Origin: Anaerolineae bacterium
GTDB lineage: Bacteria; Chloroflexota; Anaerolineae; Aggregatilineales; Phototrophicaceae
NCBI GenBank assembly: GCA_022823945.1
Contig: JAJEBK010000022.1
Coordinates: 124,001 to 188,000, forward strand
Direction: 5' to 3'
DNA: 64,000 nucleotides
Below the pieces are notes generated by a model. That model was not told the DNA's origin. It did not search any database and saw nothing but the letters and a program-made list of their open reading frames with translations. The first letter of the stretch is position 1. Each line of letters opens with the position of its first letter. Both the position numbers and the translations under genes were made by a program. Shown piece after piece: positions 54,386-63,913 of this stretch.

Positions 54386-55423
54386 ATGGATGTAACTGGA
54401 CTCTCGCTGACGACCATCACCCTCTTCTTGCCGATGCTGGGGCTTGCCATTCTGATGTTTATGAATGGCGAAACGCAGCGGGAAAATCTCAAGTGGGTGG
54501 CTTTTGCGACCAGCCTGGTGACCTTTGTGGCATCGGTGGTGATGTGGATCAACTTCGACCCCGCCACAGCCGAGTTGCAAATGGTGCAGCGCAATACCTG
54601 GGCAGAGGTGTCGCTTGGCGACTCTGCCATCAATATCAGTTATTTTGTCGGCGTCGATGGCATAAGCATGCTGCTGGTCCTGCTGACGACCTTCATTATG
54701 CCCATCGCCATACTAGGCTCTTTCGGCAGTCATATCTTTGAAGAACGAGGACGCGAGAAGCTGTATTACATCTTCCTGATGCTGCTGGAATGGGCGATGA
54801 TCGGCGTTTTTGTCGTGCATGATTTGATCATCTTCTATGTCTTTTGGGAAGTTACCCTGGTGCCCATGTACTTCTTGATCGGCATTTGGGGCAGCGAAGA
54901 ACGCATTTACGCCGCTGTCAAATTTTTCTTGTACACGATGGCCGGCTCCATCCTGATGCTGATTGCCATTCTGTATATCGGCAACACCACTGGCACCTTC
55001 AGCACCTACAGCGCGAGCGGAGATGTCGGCGTCATCGAGATGGTCCAGTCTCACGAAGGCGCTGGCACCTATTGGGATGCCGCGGACGCCGAAGCAGAAG
55101 GCGATCCCGGCTTCCTTTTCAGCTCGGTAGAAAGTTTCCTGTTCCTGGGATTCCTGGTCGCCTTTGCCATCAAAGTGCCGATTTTCCCCTTCCACAGTTG
55201 GCTGCCCGATGCGCATGTGCAAGCGCCGACAGCCGGCTCGGTCATATTGGCTGGCGTGTTGCTGAAGATGGGCACCTATGGAATCGTGCGCTTCAACCTC
55301 AACCTGTTTCCTGAAGCGACCGTGGCCTGGGCGCCGACAATCGCCTTTTTGGGTGTGGTTGGCATCATCTACGGCGCGTGGGTCAGCTATGCGCAGAACA
55401 ATGTCAAGAAGCTGGTCGCCTAG
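54386..55423 (+). CDS. nuoM: NADH-quinone oxidoreductase subunit M, 5' part (ends at an in-frame TAG)
   Basis: First 345 residues of NuoM, an antiporter-like proton channel of the membrane arm. It contains FYVFWEVTLVPMYFLIGIWG, IKVPIFPFHSWLPDAHVQAPTAGSV (in part) and LLKMGTYGIVRFNLNLFP, all intact. The frame then stops at TAG (55421-55423) directly after KKLVA, where the family continues YSSVSHLGF. The continuation lies in the same frame (next entry). AAGGAG lies before the ATG. Alone it lacks the last spans and would not be a complete subunit. Confidence 0.9.
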   Translation: MDVTGLSLTTITLFLPMLGLAILMFMNGETQRENLKWVAFATSLVTFVASVVMWINFDPATAELQMVQRNTWAEVSLGDSAINISYFVGVDGISMLLVLLTTFIMPIAILGSFGSHIFEERGREKLYYIFLMLLEWAMIGVFVVHDLIIFYVFWEVTLVPMYFLIGIWGSEERIYAAVKFFLYTMAGSILMLIAILYIGNTTGTFSTYSASGDVGVIEMVQSHEGAGTYWDAADAEAEGDPGFLFSSVESFLFLGFLVAFAIKVPIFPFHSWLPDAHVQAPTAGSVILAGVLLKMGTYGIVRFNLNLFPEATVAWAPTIAFLGVVGIIYGAWVSYAQNNVKKLVA

Positions 55424-55429
55424 TCGTAG

Positions 55430-55990
55430 GTCAGCCACCTTGGCTTCGTCGGGCTGGGCATCTTCGCGCTCAATGCGCAGGGCTTGCAGGGCGCGACGCT
55501 GCAAATGGTCAATCACGGCATCAGCACGGGCGGCTTGTTCCTCATTGTGGGCATGCTTTATGAACGGTGGCACACCAAAGAAATGGCTGACTTTGGCGGC
55601 ATCTGGAAAGTCATGCCCGTCTTTGGCGGCATCAGCCTCGTCATTTCTTTGAGCAGCATGGGCTTGCCGGGCTTGAATGGCTTCATCGGCGAATTCACTA
55701 TCTTGCTGGGTTCGCTGGGCAGCGATTTTCTGGGCTTTGCTTTCACGCTATTTGGCACCCTGGGCGTCATTCTGGCGGCGGTCTACCTGCTGAAGATGTT
55801 CCAGCATGTGTTCATGGGCGAGTTGAAGAAGCCGCTGAAGGACGAAGAGGGCTATAAACTGCGCTGGCACGAAATCGCGGCTTTCATCCCGATTCTCATC
55901 ATGATCTTCTGGATGGGCATCCAGCCTATCGTCTTCTTCAACATGCTGGATATCTCGGTCGATAGCATCGCGGCGCTCTTCGTTCGCTAG
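55430..55990 (+). pseudogene. nuoM: NADH-quinone oxidoreductase subunit M, 3' part (same frame, after two TAG codons)
   Basis: In-frame continuation of NuoM: VSHLGFVGLGIFALNAQG, then MVNHGISTGGLFLIVGMLYERW and GMPGLNGF-like GLPGLNGFIGEF. Codons 346 and 348 are TAG (55421-55423 and 55427-55429), where Y and S are expected. Reading through both would give a normal NuoM of about 534 residues. Possible restarts are a TTG at 55484 and an ATG at 55505, neither with a good ribosome site. It is either a disrupted gene or a sequence error; suppression seems unlikely because TAG ends many genes here. Confidence 0.8.
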
Positions 55991-55998
55991 GAGATTGT

Positions 55999-57537
55999 AT
56001 GTTTGAATCGCCCACTATCGCAGAGTTCGTAACCCAGTCCAACCTGGCTTCGACGCTGCCCGGCACGTTGCTGGTGGCTTGGACACTGCTGCTGGTGCTG
56101 GTTGATCTCTTTGCTGGCGACGAGCGCGAACACTGGACGCCGCTGGGGGCTTGCCTGGGCTTGGGCGTCAGTTTTGTCGCCAACCTCTTTGTCTATGCGC
56201 CAGCTGCCGACCAACAGACCGCGCTCTATGGCATGTTCATCGCAGATGCCTTCACGGGCTTCCTGAATATCGTCATCCTGGTCGCCACGCTGCTGGCCGT
56301 GCTGATGAGCCGGGATTATCTCATGCGCGCCGGCATCCACCGCGGCGAGTATTACATTTTGACGCTGCTATCATCGGCCGGCGCTATGTTCATGGTGGCT
56401 GCTAATGATTTGATTGTCGTTTTTGTAGCGCTGGAGTTGTTAAGCATCCCTCTTTACATTCTGGCAGCATTCCGCTCTATCAAGAATGATGGCGGCGAAC
56501 TGGCGTTGAAGTCCGAAGAAAGCGGCATGAAGTACTTCATCCTGGGCGCGTTTTCCAGCGCATTCCTGGTATTTGGCGCGGCGCTGGTCTATGGCGCAAG
56601 CGGCACAACCAACATCCCGCAGATACTTGAGGTTGCCCCCGCTGTCGTCGACGCGGCATCTTCGGCGACATTCTACCTGGTGGTTGGCACGGCGCTGCTG
56701 ATTGTCGGCTTGGGATTCAAGGTGGCGGTCGTGCCTTTTCATATGTGGACGCCCGATGTCTATGAAGGCGCTCCCACACCGGTGACAGCCTTGATGAGCG
56801 TAACAGCCAAGATCGGCGGTTTTGCGGCGCTGCTGCGCATTTTGGTGACGGCGCTTTCGGTGCTGTTGCTGGTGGATGGTGGGGTGGCTGCCTGGCAAAC
56901 GACCATCTCCATTATCGCTGCGCTGACACTGGTGCTGGGCAACTTTGTGGCTATCTCACAGCGCAACCTCAAGCGCATGCTGGCTTATTCCTCAATCGCC
57001 CATGCCGGCTACATCATGGTGGCACTGGCGGCGGCTGGTACGGCTGGCTCGGCTGACTCGGCGACACAAGGCGCGCTGGTTTATATCCTCGCCTATATGT
57101 TTACCAACCTGGGCGCATTCGCAGTCGTCATGACCATTGAGCGTGTGGATGGCGGCGGCGGCAACATAGACGACATCACAGGCTTGGCGCGCTCACGCCC
57201 CCTGCTGGCGATGGCGATGACCATTTTCATGCTGAGTTTGACAGGCATCCCATTGACAGCCGGCTTCGTCGGCAAGTTCATGGTCTTTGCTGCGGCGGTG
57301 CAGGCGGGCTTGGTCGGTCTGGCAGTCATCGGCGTATTGACCAGCGTAGTCAGCGCCTTTTATTACATGCGCGTGGTCGTCAATATGTATCTGCGCGACA
57401 GCAGTGGCGAGCTGCTGCCGGCGCTGGAAACAGTCTATGTGCGCTGGGCGATCAATATCGCTCTTGCCGGCACATTGATCTTCGGCATCTTTTACCCCCT
57501 GGCCAGCAACCTCGTCAGCATGGTCAGCATCGCTTGA
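55999..57537 (+). CDS. nuoN: NADH-quinone oxidoreductase subunit N
   Basis: Antiporter-like membrane subunit of 512 residues. Key blocks are FVALELLSIPLYILAAF, the lysine-bearing FKVAVVPFHMWTPDVYEGAPTP and LKRMLAYSSIAHAGY, which shows the AYSS motif intact that is broken in nuoM. The gene ends the complex I operon. AGGAGA lies five bases before the ATG. Confidence 0.95.
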   Translation: MFESPTIAEFVTQSNLASTLPGTLLVAWTLLLVLVDLFAGDEREHWTPLGACLGLGVSFVANLFVYAPAADQQTALYGMFIADAFTGFLNIVILVATLLAVLMSRDYLMRAGIHRGEYYILTLLSSAGAMFMVAANDLIVVFVALELLSIPLYILAAFRSIKNDGGELALKSEESGMKYFILGAFSSAFLVFGAALVYGASGTTNIPQILEVAPAVVDAASSATFYLVVGTALLIVGLGFKVAVVPFHMWTPDVYEGAPTPVTALMSVTAKIGGFAALLRILVTALSVLLLVDGGVAAWQTTISIIAALTLVLGNFVAISQRNLKRMLAYSSIAHAGYIMVALAAAGTAGSADSATQGALVYILAYMFTNLGAFAVVMTIERVDGGGGNIDDITGLARSRPLLAMAMTIFMLSLTGIPLTAGFVGKFMVFAAAVQAGLVGLAVIGVLTSVVSAFYYMRVVVNMYLRDSSGELLPALETVYVRWAINIALAGTLIFGIFYPLASNLVSMVSIA

Positions 57538-57564
57538 CTGACGCGTTGACCGACTCCAGTTGTC

Positions 57565-58482
57565 ATGTCGTCTAGGGAGCGCGCCGGCATTATCTGGGTG
57601 CTGCTGGCGGCTGCTGGCTTCTCGGTCATGCCCACCCTGGTCAAGATTACCTTCGCGCATTCGACATTTTCGCCCATGGACATCGCCATCTGGCGTTTTC
57701 TGTTTGCCGTGCCGCTGATGTGGATGCTGGTGCTGGCCTCGCGCCGCAATGCCCCGCGCAAGTCCAAAAGCGATGCGCCCGTCCGACAAACCGTCTTGAT
57801 CGGCATGCTGCTTTCGGCCGCGGTGCTGCTGGCTTTCTTCGGGCTGGAACGGCTGCCGGGCAGCACATACATCGTGCTCTTCTATTCCTATCCGGCCATG
57901 GTGGTACTGCTTTCGCGCTTGTTGGGCGAACCGATTGGCGCACGTGCCTGGCTGGCGTTGGCGCTGGCTTTGACCGGCGTGGTCTTGACCGTGCCCGATT
58001 TTCAGGCGGCGGGCGGCGTCGACAAATTGGGCGTGGCGCTGGTCTTGGCGAATGCGGCGATCGTGGCGATCTATTACCTGCTTTCCAGGCGGGCGCTGGC
58101 TGGCGTGGTCGATATTTCAGGAGCGAGCGCCTGGATGATGCTGGGCACTTTGTTTGTCCTGGCGCTGCTGATTCCTCTGCGCGGCTTGCAAATGCCACCC
58201 AACGCGCTTACCCTGCTGATGCTGCTGGGCATCGCCACGCTGGGCACGGTGCTGCCTGTGTTTGGCATCAATCTGGCTATCCAGCGAATCGGCGCGGCGC
58301 AGGCTTCGTTGATCAGCACGGTCGAGCCGCCATTATCAATGCTGGTGTCGATGTTTGTGCTGGGCGAGCTCATCCTTGCGTTACAATGGGTTGGCGCGGG
58401 GCTGATCATCGGCAGCGTAGTGGTGTTGCAGTTGCGTCCGCGCAATCGGCTCGATATCAGCATCGCCCACGAAGCGGGGTAG
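57565..58482 (+). CDS. EamA/DMT-family transporter
   Basis: Drug/metabolite transporter superfamily protein of 305 residues with ten predicted spans in two EamA repeats. The second repeat ends with the typical ISTVEPPLSMLVSMFVLGE pattern, and the first has YIVLFYSYPAMVVLLSRLLGE. Members export amino acids or other small metabolites; the substrate cannot be named. It starts 27 bases after nuoN and may be read through from the nuo operon. Confidence 0.88.
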   Translation: MSSRERAGIIWVLLAAAGFSVMPTLVKITFAHSTFSPMDIAIWRFLFAVPLMWMLVLASRRNAPRKSKSDAPVRQTVLIGMLLSAAVLLAFFGLERLPGSTYIVLFYSYPAMVVLLSRLLGEPIGARAWLALALALTGVVLTVPDFQAAGGVDKLGVALVLANAAIVAIYYLLSRRALAGVVDISGASAWMMLGTLFVLALLIPLRGLQMPPNALTLLMLLGIATLGTVLPVFGINLAIQRIGAAQASLISTVEPPLSMLVSMFVLGELILALQWVGAGLIIGSVVVLQLRPRNRLDISIAHEAG

Positions 58483-58486
58483 GCGC

Positions 58487-59014
58487 ATGACAAATTTTCA
58501 TGATCTGCCAGCGGAGGTCATAACAGACTTCCAGCGCAACCGTGATGGGCGTTTGTCGTCTCGGCAGTGGATCGCGCTGATCACCGAGCCGCTTTCTGCT
58601 CTGTTGCTGCTATCGGTGCCGTTGATCCTGCTGGCGGGACGTTATGGTCCGGCGGGACGCTTGATCGTGCTGGCGCTGGTGGCAGCTTTCGCGATTACAA
58701 TTGTCATGCGCGCCTGGAAATTCGCTCGTGCCAAGCTGAACTATCGTGTGCTATTCGCCGAGCAAGTCCCCGCGCATTGGCGCTTTTGGAAAAAGACCAC
58801 CCTGATGAGCAAGTCGGGGGAACCAGTGCGATTTGAGCGGCGGCTGGGCAGCAAGCTCAAACTAGAAGCCGAACAATCGCTGCATGTGTATTACATCGAG
58901 TCGGGCGGGCGGCGCATCATGCTGAATATGCTGCCGCGCAGCCACCCACGCGCAGAAATCGCCGAGCCAACCAGCAGCTTTGAGCGCGCCGGCGGCAGGC
59001 TCTATGCCGATTAG
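58487..59014 (+). CDS. Two-span membrane protein of unknown function
   Basis: Protein of 175 residues. A short N-terminal cytoplasmic part is followed by two spans (about 32-50 and 56-75) and a soluble, basic C-terminal domain. No family is recognised. It begins four bases after the EamA gene and is surely in the same transcript. Its stop shares three bases with the stop of the convergent dioxygenase gene. Confidence 0.6.
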   Translation: MTNFHDLPAEVITDFQRNRDGRLSSRQWIALITEPLSALLLLSVPLILLAGRYGPAGRLIVLALVAAFAITIVMRAWKFARAKLNYRVLFAEQVPAHWRFWKKTTLMSKSGEPVRFERRLGSKLKLEAEQSLHVYYIESGGRRIMLNMLPRSHPRAEIAEPTSSFERAGGRLYAD

Positions 59015-59832
59015 GGCAGCGCATTCAGAGCGCCCGACATCTCCAGGACTTCGCGACCGCTCTGGTCGACCCACACACCGCATTTCCCGCCGTCCGCGCT
59101 GATAGACAGGTCGGCTGTGCCACCTTCAAAACGCAAGACCGGATGATAATACTTGGCGACCTGCACAGCATCGCCATCAATATAATGGCCGATCAAAGCG
59201 CGCCGGAAACGCGCTTGTGAGCGATTGGGGAAGCTGCCGTGAATCAACTGCCCATTGAAGAAGAAGACATCGCCCGCGCGCAGCGGCACCGGCTCCGTGT
59301 GCATATCAGCCGATAGCGGCACAGTCACATCGGTGAAGCTCTGGCTGGTATCGGCTTCGATGGGGCAAAGCAGCGGCATATTGTGGCTGCCCGGCACGAT
59401 TTGCAAACAGCCATTCTCTTCGTCGCAGTCATCCAGCGCCATCCAGGCGGCGATGCAAGTGCCTGGCTGCACGCGCAAATAATACTGGTCTTGATGCAGC
59501 GCCTGCCCACGCGCGCCAGCCGGCTTGAAGTAGAGCATGGTCTGCACAGCCAGCGGCAACTTGCCCAGCAGTTGCTCGAAGACCTCCGCCAGCCGGGCAT
59601 CCAGCATCCAGCGCAGGCTGAGCTCGTCCCAGCGGTGCATGTGAATGAGGCGGGGGTACCGTTTGAGCGGGTCTTCGCTGGTCGCATCAACCCCGGGGAA
59701 GTCACCCGGATAGCTGGAATTGTGCCGCATATCCATGAAGTGCTGCCGATATCGCGCCACCTCGTCATCGCTGAACAAGCCCGAAACTGTAACACAACCG
59801 CGTTCTTGAAAGCCCCGCACATCGACTTGCAT
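59011..59832 (-). CDS. Phytanoyl-CoA dioxygenase (PhyH) family protein
   Basis: Fe(II)/2-oxoglutarate-dependent dioxygenase of 273 residues. The iron ligands are HxD in ALHQDQYYLRV and the distal histidine in GQLIHGSFPN; the 2-oxoglutarate arginine is probably in SQARFRRALIGHY. The opening GFQERGCVTVSGLFSDDEVARYRQ fits the PhyH family. Such enzymes hydroxylate small molecules or natural products; no cluster context points to a substrate. It is divergent from the tRNA deacylase gene. Confidence 0.88.
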   Translation of the reverse strand: MQVDVRGFQERGCVTVSGLFSDDEVARYRQHFMDMRHNSSYPGDFPGVDATSEDPLKRYPRLIHMHRWDELSLRWMLDARLAEVFEQLLGKLPLAVQTMLYFKPAGARGQALHQDQYYLRVQPGTCIAAWMALDDCDEENGCLQIVPGSHNMPLLCPIEADTSQSFTDVTVPLSADMHTEPVPLRAGDVFFFNGQLIHGSFPNRSQARFRRALIGHYIDGDAVQVAKYYHPVLRFEGGTADLSISADGGKCGVWVDQSGREVLEMSGALNALP

Positions 59833-59855
59833 GGTCTCACTCCTGTTATCCGCCG

Positions 59856-59883
59856 TTGCGCAATCGCGGCAACAGCCTACAAT
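59856..59883 (+). promoter_or_regulatory. Predicted promoter of the YbaK-type gene
   Basis: TTGCGC (59856-59861), a 16-base spacer and TACAAT (59878-59883), 35 bases before the start codon. The -10 box matches five of six bases. Confidence 0.4.
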
Positions 59884-59918
59884 CTATGCGCCAAATCATA
59901 GCGCAAAGGGGCGCCGCA

Positions 59919-60419
59919 ATGCAAGAGACGGGGCAAGCAATGGGCGTGGCGGATGTGCAGGCAGCGCTGGACAATCTGGGCTTGGGCATCACCATCATTG
60001 AGTTCGAATCGTCCACCGCGACCTCGCAGCAAGCGGCGGACAATGCCGGCTGTCAATTGGGGCAGATCGTAAAAAGCCTGGGCTTTATGCTCAACAAGTC
60101 GCGGCCACTGTTGGTTTTGGCGAGCGGCGACCAGCACATAGACGATCGCAAACTGGCGCGGCGATATGGCTTCGGGCGCAAAAAAGTGCGCATGATGAAC
60201 TCGGCGCAATGCCTGGCGTTGCTGGGCTATGCGCCCGGGGGCATCCCGCCTGTCGCGCATCGCAGCAGCGACTTGCCGATTCTCATGGATGCCAGCCTGA
60301 CGCGCTTTGAGACAATTTACGCGGCCGGTGGCGCCGCCCATGCCATCTTTCCGATTCGCACAGAAACGCTGCGCGAGATCACTGGCGCTGCATATGCCGA
60401 TCTGGCGCGCGAGACCTAA
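59919..60419 (+). CDS. YbaK/EbsC-type aminoacyl-tRNA deacylase
   Basis: Protein of 166 residues that should hydrolyse mischarged aminoacyl-tRNA (prolyl-tRNA editing family, for example Cys-tRNA-Pro). The family blocks are QIVKSLGFML with the conserved lysine, LVLASGDQHIDDRKLA and GYAPGGIPPVAH, then YAAGGAAHAIFPI. AAAGGGG lies before the ATG at 59919; an upstream in-frame start at 59856 has no ribosome site. Its stop overlaps that of mfd. Confidence 0.88.
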   Translation: MQETGQAMGVADVQAALDNLGLGITIIEFESSTATSQQAADNAGCQLGQIVKSLGFMLNKSRPLLVLASGDQHIDDRKLARRYGFGRKKVRMMNSAQCLALLGYAPGGIPPVAHRSSDLPILMDASLTRFETIYAAGGAAHAIFPIRTETLREITGAAYADLARET

Positions 60420-63400
60420 ACGCCACCAACCAGCCGAACGCGCTCTTTCAGCACAGCGAGAAGCTGCAATAGACGCGCTTGCCAGTCAGCGTCGGCGGGC
60501 AAACGCAATTCGGTCCGCGTAACTTCGATCTCTTCGCCCAAAATAATCTCAAGCAGATCCCGTTTCAATGTCGCCAGATAGGGCAGCTTGATGTGAATCT
60601 GTCCGCGTCGCAGTTGCACATGGGTGGCGCGCAGCTCTTGCGCCAGCGCCTTGACGCGGATCTGATACAGCAGGCCTTCGACAGCGGCCGGCAGCGCGCC
60701 AAAGCGGTCGTTCAGCTCGTCGCGCATGGCATCGACCTCAGCCACCCGGGCGATATTGCCGATGCGGCGATACAGTTGCAAGCGCAGCGCCATCTCGGGT
60801 ATCCAGTCGGTCGGCAGATAGGCGGGCAAGGGCAGGTCGATGATGATGCGTTCGCGGGCAGAGGCTGGTGCCGGTTCATTGCGGGTCTCTGCGCCGCGCT
60901 GCTCTTGAACCGCTTGCTGGAGCATTTCTGTGTAGAGGTGCAAGCCGACGCTGGCGACATGTCCTGTCTGCCGCATGCTCAATATGTCGCCGCTGCCACG
61001 CAATTCCAGATCGCGCACGGCGATTTGGAAGCCCGCGCCCAATTGCGTATTTTCTGCCAATGTCTCGAGCCGCGCGCGCGCTTCTTCTGTCAATGAGCCG
61101 GGGCTGTGAAAGAAGTAGGCATAGGCTTGCTGTGCCGACCGTCCCACCCGTCCACGCAGTTGATACAGCTGCGAGACGCCGAAGGTATCGGCGCGGTCGA
61201 CAATCAGGGTGTTGACGCGCGGCATATCAATGCCATTTTCGATGATGGATGTAGAAAGCAGGATATCGTATTCGCCATGCGCAAACTCCGACATGACAGA
61301 TTCCAAAGTCCGCGCCGGCATCTGGCCATGCGCCACCGCGACAGACGCTTCGGGTGCCAGGCGCTCAAGCTTGTCGCGGATGCCGTATATGGAGCGGATG
61401 CGGTTGTGCACCACAAAGACCTGCCCGCCCCGGTCCAGTTCGCGGCGAATGGCCATGCGGCTCAATTTGTCGTCCCATGCGCCCACCTGGGTGATGACAG
61501 GCAGACGTTCTTCGGGCGGCGTCTGGATCATGCTGATATCGCGGATGCCGCTGAGGCTGAGGTAAAGCGTACGCGGGATGGGCGTGGCGGTGAGCGTCAA
61601 GATGTCGATGCGCGCGCGCAGTTTTTTGAAATGCTCTTTGTGCTTGACGCCAAAACGTTGCTCTTCGTCAATGATCATCAAACCCAGGTTTTTGAAGCGA
61701 ATGTCGCCGGAAAGCAGACGATGCGTGCCGATGATGATATCGACCTCGCTGTTGGCCAGGCGCGTGGCAATCTCTCTCTGTTGCGCTTTGGTGCGGAAGC
61801 GCGACATCATCTCAATGCAGACGGGGAAAGCGGCCAGGCGCGCCTTGAAATTGTCATAATGCTGTTGCGCCAACACCGTGGTCGGCACCAGAACCGCCAC
61901 CTGGACACCATCCTGCACCGCTTTGAAGGCGGCGCGCAGGGCGACTTCGGTTTTGCCAAAGCCGACATCGCCACAGACGAGCCGGTCCATCGGTTTGCGC
62001 GCGCCCATATCGGCTTTGACCTGTTGGATGACGCGCAGTTGGTCTTCGGTCTCCACGAATGGGAAAGCGGCTTCCATCTCGTGCTGCCAGGCGCTGTCGG
62101 GGCTGAAGGCGTGCCCACGGGCGGCCGCGCGCCGGCTGTAGATCTCCAGCAATTCCCTGGCTTCTGCTTCGGCATTGCGGCGGGCTTTTTCACGCGCTTT
62201 CAGCCACAGATCGGCTTTGCCCAACTGGCTGAGCTTGGGTGCTTTGCCATCTGCGCCGACATAACGCGACAGTCGATCGGCCTGGTGGATGGGCACAAAA
62301 ATCGTATCGGCATTCTGATACTCGACCATCAGGTACTCGCGCCGGGTATCGCGGATGCTGCGATGTCGCAAGCCGGCGAATCGCCCAATGCCAAAGTCGA
62401 CATGCACGACATAAGTGCCATCTTGCCAGTCTGTATAGCGAGTATCGGGCGCGCGACTGGGTTTGACATCGCGCCGTCTGCGTGGCTCGGGACGCGACCA
62501 GCCAAAGATCTCCGCATCGGTGATGAAGCGCAGACTGCCATCAGCTCCCGGCAATGTCCAACCCTCGGCCGCAGCGCCGCGAACAAAGCGCAGACTGCCC
62601 GGTGCTGGCGGCGTATCAATCTGTGTAACATTGGCGACGAAGGTCGATGCGTCTTGCTCAGCCCAGATATTTCTCAGCCGCTCGACCTGCTCGGTGAGGA
62701 CGACGATGCGCTCGTCCCGCTGGCTATAGCTGCGCAACTGGGTCAGCATCAGCCGCAATTGCCCGCCAAAACGTTCGCTCGGCGCAAACAACGCGGGCGA
62801 CTCGCCACCAACAAAGCTGCCCAAGGCAAAATGTGGCAGCTTATCCAGCCTGGCGCGCACAGCGTCCCAATCCAGGTAGGGCTTGGGATGCCCTGGGGCG
62901 ATCTGGAGAGACGACAGCGCATCTGCACGGTTGAGTTGGGCGTCCTCCGCCAGATCTGCGCAGGTCTGCTGAAGTTGCTCTGCCTCTTCAACGAGCACCA
63001 GGCAATTGTCCGGCGCGTGATCCAGCAAGCAAGCCGAGGATTCGTACACATAGGGCAGGTAATGCTCCAGGCAGGCGAAGGCGCTGCCCTGCGCAAGCGA
63101 GTCGATATCGGCGCTGATGCTGGAATAGTCGGCAGTGTCGTCAGTCAGTGTATTTGCCCAGGTCTGCAGCTGCGCCCCAACTGTTGATGTATGCCCAGGC
63201 AGCGCCTCTCGCGCCGGCACGATCCGCGCCGAAAGCAGCTTGGCTTTGCTGCGCTGGTCGCCCGGATCAAAGTGGCGCAAGCTGTCGATCTCGTCATCAA
63301 AGAAATCCACGCGCACGGGCTGCTCGCTGGCGAGCGGAAAGATATCCAAAATGCCGCCGCGCCGACTGAAAGTGCCCGGTTCCAAAACGATGGTCGCTGG

Positions 63401-63913
63401 CTCGTAACCCATGCCCAGCCAGCGCAAGATCAGCTCGTCCATGCGGTGACGCTGTCCCACGCGCAAGGTGATTGTGTTGTCGCGGAAGCGATCGGGCGGG
63501 ATGCTGGTTTGGACCAAAGCTCGTGCCGATGCCACGATGATGGGCGGCGTTTGGGAACTGGAGCGCGCCAAGGCCGCCAGAGCGCCGATGCGATTGCGGA
63601 TGACACCCACATCCCAGGCTGCGTAGTCATAGAATTGCGCGGATGGCTCGGCGAAGCGATGCAAGCGACTCGCTTCTTCCGCCAGCCAAATGGGCAACTG
63701 CTCGCTGACATTGTATGCGCGCCGCGCTGTGGTGGTGAGGTAGATGATCGGGCCAGCCCAGTCGCCTGCCAGCGTCGCCAACAGGCAAGGCCTTGCCGCG
63801 CGCACCACATTGATCTCTGCGCCCACGCTGCCATTGCCCATGCCCCTGACCAGTTGCTGATAGCCGGGGCTGCCACGCACAAGTTCAAGCAAGCCTGCAA
63901 GTTGAAGCGTCAT
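60416..63913 (-). CDS. mfd: Transcription-repair coupling factor
   Basis: Protein of 1165 residues that removes stalled RNA polymerase and recruits UvrA. The N-terminal UvrB-like part is followed by the RNA-polymerase interaction domain (YVVHVDFGIGRFAGLRH). Helicase motifs include GDVGFGKTEVALRAAF (Walker A) and IIDEEQRFGVKH (DEEQ box), TATPIPRTL, and the later IENGIDMPRVNTLIVDRAD. The C-terminal TRCF domain includes LYRRIG and LPAAVEGLLYQIRVK. Full length. The region upstream to the right edge (63914-64000) holds TATACT on the minus strand (63948-63953) without a good -35 box. Confidence 0.96.
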   Translation of the reverse strand: MTLQLAGLLELVRGSPGYQQLVRGMGNGSVGAEINVVRAARPCLLATLAGDWAGPIIYLTTTARRAYNVSEQLPIWLAEEASRLHRFAEPSAQFYDYAAWDVGVIRNRIGALAALARSSSQTPPIIVASARALVQTSIPPDRFRDNTITLRVGQRHRMDELILRWLGMGYEPATIVLEPGTFSRRGGILDIFPLASEQPVRVDFFDDEIDSLRHFDPGDQRSKAKLLSARIVPAREALPGHTSTVGAQLQTWANTLTDDTADYSSISADIDSLAQGSAFACLEHYLPYVYESSACLLDHAPDNCLVLVEEAEQLQQTCADLAEDAQLNRADALSSLQIAPGHPKPYLDWDAVRARLDKLPHFALGSFVGGESPALFAPSERFGGQLRLMLTQLRSYSQRDERIVVLTEQVERLRNIWAEQDASTFVANVTQIDTPPAPGSLRFVRGAAAEGWTLPGADGSLRFITDAEIFGWSRPEPRRRRDVKPSRAPDTRYTDWQDGTYVVHVDFGIGRFAGLRHRSIRDTRREYLMVEYQNADTIFVPIHQADRLSRYVGADGKAPKLSQLGKADLWLKAREKARRNAEAEARELLEIYSRRAAARGHAFSPDSAWQHEMEAAFPFVETEDQLRVIQQVKADMGARKPMDRLVCGDVGFGKTEVALRAAFKAVQDGVQVAVLVPTTVLAQQHYDNFKARLAAFPVCIEMMSRFRTKAQQREIATRLANSEVDIIIGTHRLLSGDIRFKNLGLMIIDEEQRFGVKHKEHFKKLRARIDILTLTATPIPRTLYLSLSGIRDISMIQTPPEERLPVITQVGAWDDKLSRMAIRRELDRGGQVFVVHNRIRSIYGIRDKLERLAPEASVAVAHGQMPARTLESVMSEFAHGEYDILLSTSIIENGIDMPRVNTLIVDRADTFGVSQLYQLRGRVGRSAQQAYAYFFHSPGSLTEEARARLETLAENTQLGAGFQIAVRDLELRGSGDILSMRQTGHVASVGLHLYTEMLQQAVQEQRGAETRNEPAPASARERIIIDLPLPAYLPTDWIPEMALRLQLYRRIGNIARVAEVDAMRDELNDRFGALPAAVEGLLYQIRVKALAQELRATHVQLRRGQIHIKLPYLATLKRDLLEIILGEEIEVTRTELRLPADADWQARLLQLLAVLKERVRLVGGV

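Noticed and set aside
55421-55429. Reassignment of TAG to an amino acid as explanation for nuoM
   Set aside because: TAG is the stop of many intact genes here, including rpoB, frr, rpoD and nuoE, so global recoding is not credible.
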